From Malania oleifera (taxonomy: Eukaryota; Streptophyta; Magnoliopsida; Santalales; Ximeniaceae), in assembly GCF_029873635.1 (NCBI RefSeq), contig NC_080423.1, positions 95,513,191 through 95,577,190 of the forward strand: a stretch of DNA of 64,000 nt. The letters are read 5' to 3'. Position numbers and translations under genes: made by a program. Of the stretch, positions 1 through 11,015 are shown in pieces. The notes beneath the pieces were generated by a model. It had not been told where the DNA came from, made no database searches, and saw only the letters and a program-made list of their open reading frames with translations. Each line of letters opens with the position of its first letter. Position 1 is the stretch's first letter.

Positions 1-663
1 TTGAGTGTACATATAGTAAATCATTTTTGAGAAGATTACCACTTGAGAAGAGCTTTAGTTATTGATTAAATACTTTAGGTTCAAGTGAGTTTTCATTCAA
101 AGACTTGATATTTTTAATATTACAAATCTACTTATTTGAATATCTTTAGTGTTCATAACAATATATTATTGAGGGATATTTTCTGTAGGATTTTGAGAAG
201 AGCTTTAGTTATTGATTAAATACTTTAGGTTCAAGTGAGTTTTCATTCAAAGACTTGATATTTTTAATATTACAAATCTACTTATTTGAATATCTTTAGT
301 GTTCATAACAATATATTATTGAGGGATATTTTCTGTAGGATTTTGATCTTTGGTATACATATCGTATTTATACTAAGTTGCATATTACAAAGATCATACA
401 GTGGTTGGAAACTTGAGAGAAATATTGTTGTGATAAAGTGTGTTTGAAATCTTTGCAATCTTCAAAGTTGTTTTTGTATTCAAAGATTTAACTTAAGTTC
501 TCCAAAGCATTGATTCGTATAAATATTTTTTTGGGAGATTTGATAAAAAGGGATTTGTGTGTTGAAGCATATATCATTCATTAAAAAATTGTATCGTTAC
601 ATTCATTATGAGCTTCAAGTTTCATCATATGATTATGTATTAGTACTTTCAATTGTACTCACT
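1..663 (+). repeat. Copia LTR (LTR-B), left part, interrupted
   Basis: This is the left part of a Ty1/copia-type LTR that resumes at 2753 and ends near 3259. It is AT-rich and has no coding capacity. It is assigned to the LTR because the gypsy solo LTR at 664-2752 separates it from a typical copia LTR 3' end. The true left edge lies at or before position 1, so its length is unknown. It contains a perfect 150-bp tandem duplication. Confidence 0.55.
45..344. repeat. Perfect 150-bp tandem duplication
   Basis: Copy 1 (45-194) and copy 2 (195-344) appear identical over 150 bp, with the join inside the string TTTTGAGAAGAGC. The absence of visible mismatches suggests a recent duplication, or an assembly artefact. 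Confidence 0.93.
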
Positions 664-986
664 TGTAGAGACCCGAACCCGTAAATAAGAAAATAATAAG
701 AAACGGACGAAAAAGGGTATTTCTGCAGGGTTCGTCGATGAAGGCAGCATGTTCATCGACGAAGTTGCTTTAGTGCCTTGTCGACGAAATTCAGAGCATC
801 GTTGACGAGAGAATACCGAGCAAGCCAAAGAAAATATCTAGATGGGGTTCGTCGACGAAGGTATGACTTCATCGATGGGCTGTGTGGCTAGCTCGTTGAC
901 GAAGGCGCTGCCTCGTCGATGAGTTTGACTCGGTCAAAGGCCCTATAAATATCCTTTTTAGTTGCTTAAGGGTTAAGAAAACCCAA

Positions 987-1038
<52 letters not shown>

Positions 1039-2752
1039 ATCCTTCACCGTTCGTCGTTCATTTCTACGAATGAAGGTTCCTGTGTGGATCAAAGGAGGAA
1101 ACTCTACAAATATAGTGGATTAGATCATCGTTTTGAAGATTTTTGGGTTTTCCTAAAAATCGAGGTAAGAATCTGATTTTGTTTTCGATTAGGTAGTTGG
1201 ATAGTAATCGAGATTGTGGTAAAGTAATGTTTTGTTGTTTATAGGTTTCGAGGATCCCGGGTTGTTGGTTTGGACCGATCTATACGTGTTTCTATTTTTG
1301 GGTTTAAGGTAAGGGGAATTTGTTTACAATAGTCTTTTTGTAAAACTAAACCGCTAAAAAGTTAGTTTATGTTTATATGTATGATTTGACTGCTTATTTG
1401 CTAAATTTCGCGGGATAAAAATGCTGATTTTACGATTTTTGGTAAAAATGAGGATTTTGACGTATGATCTCCGAACTTTACAAAACTTCTTTATTTGCAC
1501 TAATATTATTGTAGGAGATGCTTGAATCCTTTATTTCTCATTCAAATGATGTTTACTGAATTTTATACCATATAGCAGACTTTTAATTAAACTAGTGTGA
1601 CATATGAATTGAAATGAAATGTAAGATTCTTTTATAATATCTGTATGAATTATGGGAACTGGAGTTCCATTTTGCTATACTGAAAATGTGGAAAACAGAT
1701 GCCAGATATATATCGTCCTATATACGTAAAAAGGGTTAAACCGAGAGGGTATGTGCTGGCTTACACCATAATGTGATTGTATGAGTTTGCGAAAATACTG
1801 GAATTACACAGGTTATTATGTTTTCATTGTAAATTGTATATATGATAAATGGAACCATAGCTTGCTACCAAAGGATTTGAAAGATACTTCAGTTTAAAGG
1901 AGTTGAAACATAATTCAATTTATAGGGGTTGAAAAATACTTTTGTTACTAAAGGCTCGATTCTGTAGCTAGTAAAGTACAGTGCAATCACACATGTGAAT
2001 CAGTGTGAGTACAGAGATAGTCGGCTTGCAGGAGTAATGGAACCACTGGTGAAATAATGGACCAGGTGGGGCAGTCGGACTGTATAATAGATGCTCGACA
2101 ATGCATGCACAAACAGGGCATGTTAGAGTTATCAGTGCACAACCCGTGCCACGGGGTAAATAGGCATATTATATCGTACCAAGCTGGTCGTTGTTCTAAT
2201 ATTCATATGCATGATTTAACAACTAAAATGGATAAAGTCACTGGATTTATGTCCATAGATCTCTTATATTACAATATTGCAAATATGCCTTATATGTAGC
2301 AGATTTTAATTGAAATATACGCATGTGGTCACACACTGTTGTAATATTTTCCACCTTACTGAGAAGTGTCTCACCCCATTATACAGCCTTTGTTTCAGGT
2401 TCTACTGGACGTCAGTCCTAGTTGCTAGAGGGACCGGGGAGGTGGTTTTTGAGTTTAGCTTACATAAGTCTTTTATGTGTGTAATAGTCTTAGTATGAAA
2501 TATCTTTTTGGGAGATTGTAAGAATCTGGTTATATGTTGAAAATGGATGTATGTATTATAGAAGACAAGTAGAAAACTCTAGTATTTGTCTAATATAAAT
2601 CCCAATGGATGTTTATATTTTCCGCCATAGTTGTGTATGACTTACACCCGTATGTCCCTATTTAGGACGGGTTGTTTATGTATGTATATCAAGTACATGT
2701 ATTCTGTATTAGTGATAACAATCTGGGTCCGTATAAAGGGCTGGGTTGTTAT
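664..2752 (+). mobile_element. Solo gypsy LTR (LTR-C) nested in copia LTR
   Basis: The LTR starts TGTAGAGACCC and ends near GGTTGTTA, close to the usual GTTACA end of this family. It has the family architecture: palindrome array (731-923), TATA box (944-950), then a CT microsatellite (about 991-1034). It aligns with the LTR fragment at 27407-28732; both carry the ATGGATCAAA-like and AAACCGCTAAAAAG strings. No internal region or primer-binding site follows, so it is a solo LTR. A clean 5-bp target duplication is not visible, so the right edge is uncertain by a few bases. Confidence 0.8.
731..950 (+). promoter_or_regulatory. Palindrome array plus TATA box of LTR-C
   Basis: About eight copies or single-step variants of TCGTCGACGA occur between 731 and 923, including TCGTCGATGA, TCATCGACGA and TCGTTGACGA. 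They stop 20 bp before TATAAAT (944-950). Position suggests a U3 enhancer array; this is inference. Confidence 0.7.
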
Positions 2753-3259
2753 GCTTTTGTTGGAAGCAAATTTGAGTGTTTTACGGATTTCATAGTAATC
2801 ACAGTTCGGGTTGTGAACCGGGTTTAAGGAGAGAGCTGTATTTCTTGTAAGCAGCAGAGTATGAGGAAGTTATACCTCTTGTAAGCAACGGATTGTAAGG
2901 AAAGCTCCATCCCAATTTAAGGAGCAGAGATTATAGTGGAATTCTTAAGTGGGTTGCTCAAGACGAGGACGTAGGTCGGGTTGGCTGAACCTCATAAAAA
3001 CTGCGTTTGCATTATCTCTTCCCTTATCTCTTTATTTTCCGCATTGCATTTCAATATCTAACTTGCTTGTGTATGTTGAATAACTCTACACACACTTAAT
3101 TGGGTAAAAAGGAAGTCATTAATATAGTAATTTAAATCAGCTTCAAATCCCTACCAATAATTAGTTAAATATAGAAATAGGGATTAATTGGTAAAAAGTT
3201 TCAAAGAATTTTTAAAATACCCAATTCACCCCCCTCTTGAGATTACACCTAAATCAACA
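2753..3259 (+). repeat. Copia LTR (LTR-B), 3' part
   Basis: This is a typical plant copia LTR 3' end: a stretch with AAGACGAGGACGTAGGTCGG and GGCTGAACCTCATAAA, then CAATTCACCCCCCTCTTG, ending in CAACA at 3259. No TGGTATCAGAGC primer-binding site follows. The next 29 bp look like the interrupted minus-strand copia protease gene, so LTR-B appears to be a solo LTR. Confidence 0.75.
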
Positions 3260-3288
3260 ATATCAATGGAATGAATTATATGGTAGCA
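3260..3288 (-). pseudogene. Fragment of copia protease gene between two LTR insertions
   Basis: This 29-bp stretch sits between LTR-B and LTR-A. Read on the minus strand, allowing one base of frameshift, it gives residues resembling HIIHSID, which in this copia family follow the protease D-T-G-A-T motif. The same gene stops at 5339, on the other side of LTR-A, right after V-D-T-S-A. This indicates that LTR-A split the protease motif and LTR-B later cut the gene again. The rest of pol is not visible and should lie left of the window. Confidence 0.55.
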
Positions 3289-5338
3289 TGTTGGAATTGA
3301 TGTATTCCCAAGAGGGGGGGGGGGTGAATTAGGTATTTAAAAATTCTTCCTAGGTTAAACCAGATTCCACAAACAGTATTATACAAACCTAGGGTCTTTC
3401 TATGTAATCACAAACCCAATCAAATATTTAAACAATAAACATAAACATACAGATGCAGAAAGTAAATTGCAGAAAATAAAATTAACACCAAATATGTTAT
3501 CGGAGTTTGGCCAATACTGCCTACGTCCCCGCCTCAAACTCACAAGTAAGAGGATTCCACTATGACTCACTTAATGGGTGGAGCGGTACCTAATATAACA
3601 CCTTATAGGATGGTGCACCTAGTTCTCCTAATCGGGTCTGAACTAGTTCGGGACTATTCACAGGGCTAGTCTCCCTCTTCCGACCATACGTCGGGAATAC
3701 AACAGATAATAATACAAGCAAATGTGTACAACAATTATAACTCAAAATACACTCACGTATGGTATGAAAATAAGCTCAGTGTGAGTATGGTGATTTTTCT
3801 CAAAATAACTTTTTGGAATCTTTGAGTAATGTATACAGTGAATATTTCAAAGATTCAACCCCAAAAGATCTCTTCCCAAAAGATTTTCAAAAACTTGTTC
3901 AAAGGATGTTCGGGTTTTTGCTTTCTATTGATCTTGCAAAATAATGTACATCAATGTGAGCACAAATGTAAGAAGACTTTCCCAACACAAAATATAGGTG
4001 CTCAAGTCTTTCAAAGTAACGAATATCAATTTTCTCCCAATAATATTTATCAATAAAATATATGCGAGATTCAAGAAGCATACTCTCAAAAAGAGTGATA
4101 TTCAAGGTATGAATATTAAGAGTAAATGTTTTGAATAAAAATGCTCTAAATAAAACCTCTCTTCCAAAATAGATTTTTCAAATGAAGAATGAAAAGAGAG
4201 TTAAATGATTCGTGAAAAATAAATGCCCAAGTTAACGCTCAAAAAACAATGCTCTCTTGCAAGATTTATCAAAAGAATAATAAAAGAGAGTAAAAAATTT
4301 AGTTTAAACTTTGAGAGAAATTTTGGGTTAATCTCGTTGCTAATTATGAGTAATGAAGGGGTATATATAGAGTTGGGCAAAAATATGACTGTTGGGGACA
4401 CACTGGGTATTTTTGAAAATGTTTAATGAAAAATAACCTTGTTTAACCATGGTGAAAATCTAACCAACCCGAGAGGTTCGGTCAACTGTATTAAAGGTTC
4501 GGTCGACCATGACAATTTTGAACTGTAGGTTCGGTCAACCGTCTCAAGGTGATTTCGAACCCTTCGAGGTTCAGTCGACCAGGGCAGGTTTGGTTGACCA
4601 AATTTTGAGGTTCGGTCGACTGTGGTCACTTTGAACTATGAGTTCAGTCGACCAAATTGTTGGGGGTCAGACACGTGTGAGTTCGATCGATCGTGGAAGA
4701 CACGTTCATTTCAGAACGATCGACCGAGCGAAGTCAACATGTTGACTTTTAGTTAGTTCGGTGGACCGAAGCTTTGACTTTGGTCAACTTTCTCAGTTCG
4801 GTCGACCAAGGTCAAATGACCTTGCGATGGTCGATCGCCTTAGGCAAGTGAAATTTCAATTTTGCCCCTAAGGTTAGCTATGGTCCTTATCCAGTTCCCT
4901 ACGGTTGAAGCTTTTGAATTAAGCCAAAAAATATAGTGTCGATCGACCGAAATTTTTGTAAACTTCATTTTAGCCCTAATCTTTGACCCTAACCAATTAG
5001 TTAATTAAGAAAAGAGTTTCTGTGAAAAGTTCTAGTCCCTAGGGTCAGCCTACGACCATCCTGAGCTTATCATCCATATCATGCATACGATGCATTATAT
5101 TACGGACCAAATATAAAAATTAAAATGCATTTACAATTAGAATAAATATCTTCTTCTTTGCTCTTCTGTCTTCCATGGAAAACGCCATTGGATGTGAGCT
5201 TTAAGGTTTTCTGGCTTCCACTATCTTTTCCCTTTTGTGTGTGCCAACATATTAAGTCTGCTCAAACACTGGATACACACATAAGAAACTTGCGATTTGT
5301 CATTATCAAAACTAGGGATCAGACTCAAAAAGTCAAAA
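3289..5338 (-). mobile_element. Solo copia LTR (LTR-A), minus orientation
   Basis: The left end, TGTTGGAATTGATG followed by AAGAGGGGGGGGGG, is the reverse complement of a copia LTR 3' end. The right end holds the TCATTATCAAAACTAGGGATC block typical of a copia LTR 5' start. Flanks carry TAGCA at 3284-3288 and 5339-5343, a plausible 5-bp target duplication. No internal region is present. In LTR orientation, a TATA box lies at 4369-4362, with a GGTCGACC-type palindrome array upstream at 4835-4474. The right terminus lacks a canonical CA. Confidence 0.75.
4362..4835 (-). promoter_or_regulatory. GGTCGACC-type motif array and TATA box of LTR-A
   Basis: About ten copies of a TTCGGTCGACC-like motif and near variants (TCGGTCAACC, TCAGTCGACC, TTGGTTGACC) lie between about 4474 and 4835, with further GATCGACC forms to about 4950. 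In LTR sense they sit upstream of TATATATA (4369-4362). The layout parallels the TCGTCGACGA arrays of the gypsy LTRs. The regulatory role is inferred. Confidence 0.6.
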
Positions 5339-6862
5339 TAGCACTAGTGTCTACAATCCAATTATTCTGAGATATTGAAGAAGATGCTAAATAACTCGAA
5401 GGAAAACTAGAAAGGATCATACCTTGAGTACTTTGTGAAGGAATATTATAAACGATATTGGCTACTTGATGAGTGATGGTTTCATTAGATTGTGAGTGGA
5501 TTAAAGCTAACAATTTCTGATAGTCCTCGTGAAAGAAAGGTAATTGATTAGAAGACTCAAAGGTTGTATCAAAAGGTTGGCTCGTGACTTGGTTTGCTGA
5601 TGGAGACTTTCCTTTCTGCCGAGAGTTGTTAAATTTGAATCCTGGAGAATAGCCATGTACTTTGTAGCATTTATCAATTGTGTGATTATTCAACCCACAA
5701 TGGGTATAGAATAATTTGGCTCTCCTTTGTTGCTGATTTCTAGAAACAAATATTTGGCTTAAAGAATTTGAGTCTTGCATTTTACTCATAAAAGCCACAG
5801 TGTCAATTGCACCAGTTCTGCTAATTTCCCTTTGTTTCTCTTCTTGAACCATTAAAGAAAATACTTTGTTGATCTTTGGTAGAGGTTCCATCATCAGAAT
5901 CTGGCCTCTAATATGAGAAAAACATTCATTCAATCCCATCAAGAATTGAATAATATGTTGTCTATCTTGATATTTTAAGAACTGCCGAATGACATCATAT
6001 GTTCAAGTTCTTAAAATACCACAAGAACAGATGGGAATTTGATTGCAGTCAGCCAATTCATCACACAAAGACTTGAATTTCGTATAGTAATATCTTATCG
6101 ACATATCTTCTTGAACCACCATTGATAAATCTTTTTGAAGTTGAAAAATTCTAGGCCCATTTCCTTGTGTGAACCTATTCTTAAGATCTTGCCACATATC
6201 TTTTGTAGTTTGTGAATAAATGATACTAGCTCCAATTACTCTTGACACATAACTGATAATCCAAGAACATACCATATTGTTGCATCTTTCCCATAATGCA
6301 TTCAAAGGATCTGTGGAGGTTGGTCGAAAAATTGATCCATCCACAAAGCCAATTTTGTTTTTCGCCTTCAAGGCCATCATCATGGACCTGCTCCATGTAT
6401 GATAATTCTCACCAGTGAGTAGATTGGACACCAACATTGCACCTGATGAATCACCATTATGTAAATGGTATGGACTGCTCTCTACACTCTTTTTTTTTAA
6501 CAAAATTGAAAAACTTTATTGATATGCCCTCACTTTTGGAGGAGGAATATCATGGTTATAAGACAAACAATTGGGAGATTACAGATAATGAAATTAAAAT
6601 CCTCCCAAAAACTACACCAACAATCAACCAAACCAAGACAACAAATCCCAGCAATGCTAACTAAGAAACAAGTCTAAACCGGCCTAGATAAAATCAAAAA
6701 AACTTTAATCAACTCTAAATCCACCAAACAAAACTCGAGAGTTGAACTAACGACGAAAGGAAGTGAGACCCAACTTATCCATCCGAAATATACCTTTTAG
6801 AGAACACTCTCTACACTTGTGTTAGACATAGAAATAGATGCAGAGGCAGGCAGAATGGACAT
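5339..6862 (-). pseudogene. Copia gag (start of gag-pol), interrupted
   Basis: Minus-strand gag of a Ty1/copia element. The original start is probably the ATG at 6862-6860, about 25 bp inside the primer-binding site. The first 15 or so codons are separated from the rest by a 318-bp retroposon (6489-6806). The body contains LLTGENYHTWSRSMMMALKA and GFVDGSI, typical of the copia gag domain, then a zinc knuckle around 5650-5720 in which the first cysteine is tyrosine (YTHC instead of CTHC). One in-frame TGA lies at 6003-6005. The frame reaches the protease motif, read as WIVDTSA with serine for glycine, and is cut there by LTR-A. Such gag proteins coat retrotransposon RNA in cytoplasmic particles; this copy cannot be functional. 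Confidence 0.85.
6489..6806 (-). mobile_element. 318-bp LINE-like retroposon with 11-bp target duplication
   Basis: The insert is flanked by a perfect 11-bp duplication, CTCTCTACACT, at 6478-6488 and 6807-6817. Its left end is a T tract, i.e. a poly(A) tail on the minus strand, as expected for target-primed reverse transcription. No ORF is convincing, so it is a 5'-truncated LINE 3' end or a LINE-mobilised transcript. Its last 70 nt (6583-6514) match the 3' terminal module of the three gypsy elements in this window. Confidence 0.85.
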
Positions 6863-6887
6863 TGCAGCAGACCCTCTTAGAATATCT

Positions 6888-6899
6888 GCTCTGATACCA
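6888..6899 (-). other. Copia primer-binding site (initiator tRNA-Met type)
   Basis: The minus strand reads TGGTATCAGAGC, the standard plant copia primer-binding site, directly next to the LTR edge at 6900. Confidence 0.9.
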
Positions 6900-7182
6900 T
6901 GAAGTAGAGTAATGAGAGAGCAATGAGAGGAAGGAGAAGGTTCAAGACAAAGCCAAAGAATTCTCTCATTCAACAATGACCTTGTACAATTTGAGATCTT
7001 TGTATATATAACCAGAGAATAGAAGAAAAGAAGAAACTGAAAGAAGAAACGAAAACAACAGAAAACAAACTAAACTAAACTAAAAAATGAAACTAACTAA
7101 CAACTAAGTAAAATCAACTATTATCTATAATACAAACTCAAGCCAAAAGATTGAGAAACGAACGAACCGTCTCTTTAGCACA
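6900..7182 (-). repeat. Copia 5' LTR, about 283 bp
   Basis: The LTR lies between the primer-binding site and the SMB 3' flank. On the plus strand it runs TG...CA (6900-7182). A TATATATA stretch near 7011-7018 could be its TATA box. Its partner 3' LTR is not in the window, having been displaced by nested insertions or lying left of position 1. Confidence 0.75.
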
Positions 7183-8400
7183 GAATCAAAAAATAAAACA
7201 GAGGAGAGACAACCAATGCACCTTAATTAATAATATCTAATGCAACATAAGTAATTTTTTTTTCTTTTTCATTGCTAAAGAATTATATATTGCTTAGTTA
7301 TTGTTTCTATGTTCTCATTATTTTATCATTTTTATAATTTCTATATTGTTTTCTTCCTTTCTCCTTTGCATACTTTAACAAAATCTCATTTTATACAAGC
7401 CTCCTTTTCTACTGATAATTCAAGAATAAAGATGTAAGCTACCCTTCATTTACTTATCTATGTTGATAATATGGCGTTTATGATTATGCATTAATTCATA
7501 CAACAAAACAGAATTAAGAAACAGAGAGGTCAAAGAGAGAGAGAGAGAGAGAAAGCTTTGCCTCCCCAAACTCTCCCAAGATATGCCTAACTAAACCTTT
7601 CATCATCTGTGAAGGTTTCACATGTGATAGGCTCAAAGGAAAAACCTTCCCTTCAAAACTTCAAATGAACAATCCTTAGATCAAATATGCATAATTCACA
7701 ATTCAATAGTGTATGACTAATACTAGCCACTATTCATTCAAAGACAAATCATTTTGTGACTGCAACAATTAAAATATTCAAAAGAATGTTGGTCATGAAA
7801 TTTTGAAATCCAAAAATTGACCCAGAAGAATTAGTTTAACATTGGCAAAGAGAATTCCTCAATTGCTAAAAGACTTGAAAGGCCTCAAAGAGAGTTCCTT
7901 TATGAAGGATCAAAATGCAATATCTTTTCAACATAACCTAATCAAACGAGACTAAATTCACTTCCCGAACAAATAGGCGAAATTGGAATCAAATTGATCT
8001 CAATCACTCCTAGGTAAATGGGTTTGGTACTCTTGTTTGAGGTGAGGTTTTGGAGAACAACATCCTACTTCTTTTTTTTTTTTTTTTGAATATCGCCGGG
8101 TATCCACAACCGTCAACGCACAACATCATCCTACTTCTTGATCTCACTTCTAATGGTTTTCTAGACATTATGTAAGAAATTAAGAATGGAGTTAAAATTA
8201 GTCTTATTTCAAAATCCAATTGAACGTGCTCATATCATAAATTAATAGCTTAAAGATAAACTGATATACATATATATTGGCAAAGGGTTTTCAAATTTTT
8301 AAACATAAACTTTCATTAAATTAAAACATTTGCGATTGATCCTCCAAATAAATTATAACAAAACATGAGTTTTTAGAACTTGCTAATTAATAGTACTGCA
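7183..8400. other. SMB 3' flank, no gene seen
   Basis: AT-rich sequence between the copia LTR and the SMB stop codon. The part nearest 8400 should hold the SMB 3' UTR and polyadenylation site; no unique signal can be chosen. A GA microsatellite lies at about 7538-7552. A small retroposed piece lies at 8074-8119. Confidence 0.6.
8074..8119 (-). mobile_element. 46-bp retroposed fragment with duplicated flanks
   Basis: A T tract followed by GAATATCGCCGGGTATCC is flanked by ACAACATCCTACTTCTT (8057-8073) and by the same string with a 3-bp insertion (8120-8139). This looks like the far 3' end of a SINE or LINE, minus orientation, with its target duplication. Confidence 0.6.
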
Positions 8401-8949
8401 CTACTTGGAAAAATTCAAAAAGTCAGCTTCACAGCCAATGTAGTGAAGTGGGAATTTTAGAGCCGAACTATTAGCATTGGCACCCACATCAAGTAGTTGG
8501 GAGCTAGGAGGGCTAATGCACTTGGTCTGGGAGTGTTGATGATTCATGCTTGGATGGGATGAAAGAAGCTTGTCCAAGAATGACCAGTCACCATGGAACC
8601 TCTCTTGTGGATGATGATGGAGTGATCCACAGCCAGTAGTAGTGCTGCAGCTTGATGTTAACCTCAACAGGTTCTGAGAACACTCAATGTCCACGTTGTT
8701 TAAAGAGATAGGGGATAAGAATGAGGAGGCACTGACTGAGTCTGGACTCAGCAACTGAGGAAGATGCATCGATCCATCAAAGGTAAAATCATGATAGGGC
8801 AGTTTTAGGTTTTGCTTAAGCTCCAGTGACATTGATGCACTTGCCTTCATGTAGTTGAAGTGTTCATGGTCTTCTGGTATTTCCGCAGGTTGGAAAGTTC
8901 TGCCATGGTTCTTCTTCTTGAATACCCTACAGACTACCCAACCATCATC
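8401..8949 (-). CDS. SMB: SMB exon 3 and stop
   Basis: It begins after acceptor TTAGCAG|GATGATGG in phase 0 and encodes [16 protein letters not shown], the end of the NAC domain, followed by the C-terminal regulatory region, ending LNFSK then TAG at 8403-8401. The activation-type region has [25 protein letters not shown] and [10 protein letters not shown]. Confidence 0.9.
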   Translation of the reverse strand, partial: DDGWVVCRVFKKKNHGRTFQPAEIPEDHEHFNYMKASASMSLELKQNLKLPYHDFTFDGSMHLPQLLSPDSVSASSFLSPISLNNVDIECSQNLLRLTSSCSTTTGCGSLHHHPQERFHGDWSFLDKLLSSHPSMNHQHSQTKCISPPSSQLLDVGANANSSALKFPLHYIGCEADFLNFSK

Positions 8950-10967
8950 CTGCTAAAACATAAATAGAAGCTAGATCAGTGAAATGTAACAAACAAAAAG
9001 GAAATAATTCTATATATAGGATTTAATTTTCCAAACTCCAGTAAGCCCATTAAGCTCACTTTTACCTTCAGAGCAAGGTTGGTAGCTTAGGGCAAGGACA
9101 CGAAATTATTTTTTCTCCAGGTAATTAAAGAAGGTAATGAAAATTTGAATAAAACTTTTTTTCTTTCTTTTCGAAAGGATGCTGTCTGAGACCCTTCGAC
9201 CATTCAACGATAACGAATCCACCCCTCTATACTCTTCTCCACTAAATATTAAGGTATTATCTCAAATGGAAAGTTAACTTTCCAAAGACTCGAACTATGA
9301 ATTTTAACCAATAGAACCTTGAATAAAAGGATTATTATAATGTGTTAAAGTTAATAACCCAGTGCTTCGAAGAATATAGTTAAAGCAAAAGCAGGAGACT
9401 TTTGTCCTAGAGGTTTTAAAACTAGTAGTATATATGTACTGTCAAAGATGGAAAGGAAATTGTTTGATTTTCCTTCACAAAAGTTTATCAATTTTGATTT
9501 TCTTCATTATTTCAAACAGATCGGAAATGCCTTTTACCAAAAAAACAAAAAAAAACTAGCCAGGATAAGATGAAATTTGCCATGTCTATAGCCAAAGTTA
9601 CTGGTAAACAGTTAACATTTGTTTTTTTCCAATGAAGGGTACACTATAAATTGCACAGTTGATGAACTACCATAGCTTCGAAATGGTTTGGCAAGTTACT
9701 TGCATTTAGTTTGATTTGATTTACCTGAACCTCAATGTTGTCATCTTGGAGGCGATACTCGTGCATAATCCACTCAGTCTTTTGACCATGAGGAGCGCGC
9801 CCTGTGTAGAAGACTAGGGTCTTCCTCATGCCAATCCTTTTGGAATTATGGAGGTAAATGGCCTTGTCTCTCCCTGTTGCTTTCCAAAATCCAGCAGCCG
9901 TCGCCCGATTTGTTCGAGTCCCAGTTGGGTACTTCTTATCCTTATGACTGAAGAAATACCACTCATTCTGAGGACTTGATCCAATTCTACATTTATCTGC
10001 ACGCACATTGTGGATCAATTCATTTGGCTTCCAACTATTTGGTAATTACAGGTGACATTGATCCATCGGATGTATGCATTAATCTTTAAAATCAAAATTT
10101 TTTAAAAAAATTCAGTGATCAAAGAAGCATATATATGTGTTTGCCCACGTTGATTTTTGCATTAAGATAGCATATATATAATCAAGCATACTGAAAATAC
10201 ATTCACCTCAGTTTTTTTTTTTTAATGTATGTGTTATAACTCTTGAAAATAAGAAAGCCATATCATATTATATGCTTGAATGATTATTTTTTTTTAACCA
10301 TACTTTTTTGTAGACTGTGGCATCTCTAGCTAATAGTGTGATTTTTTAGTTTTAAAAAATATTTTTCCCCTCAAGGGTGTGACTTAGTTGGTAAGACTTT
10401 TTTAGTTAGAAGTTCCGATTCCATTTTTATGGTTATGACTTTCCAATTGACATTAAACCTTAATATTTAAGTTGAAAAGGGTAGAGCCAGAAGAGCACTC
10501 CCTTTATCCTAGTAAACTAGTATTATCGGGTTTTTCAAAAAGGCCTCAAATACCATCATATCTGAAAAACAAAAAAACAAAAAATAAAAAAAATTGTGAT
10601 CTAGATTAAGCATTCATAAAAATATATATAATTTTAGAAACTAAGTACAAAATAATTAATAATAATTTATTCCAATAACAACAACAACAATAAAACCAAG
10701 TCTTAAATCCCACTAGGTAGGATTGGATTTAGTAAGGATTCATGTCATAGTGATCTAACAAATGTTACGCTGACTATCAGCTACCTAACGCAACCTTTTT
10801 CTTTTATCCGGCCTTGGGACCGACTCTGTGTGAAAAAATTAAGACATTAAGTACATTACAGGTAGAGTTAAAAAACTCAATTACCAAGTCACGTTTGTAG
10901 ATAAACTCTAGTTTGTTTCACATCGAGTATTTTGATTTTGCATCTCACTTTTTACACACACACACAC

Positions 10968-11015
<48 letters not shown>

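Noticed and set aside
2057..2498. Two short ORFs in LTR-C
   Set aside because: Lie in the U5 part of a solo LTR and have no motif.
6437..6664. Plus-strand 75-codon ORF
   Set aside because: Antisense to the copia gag and across the retroposon junction.
9826..10008. Second minus-strand ORF over SMB exon 2
   Set aside because: Shadow frame of the NAC domain exon.
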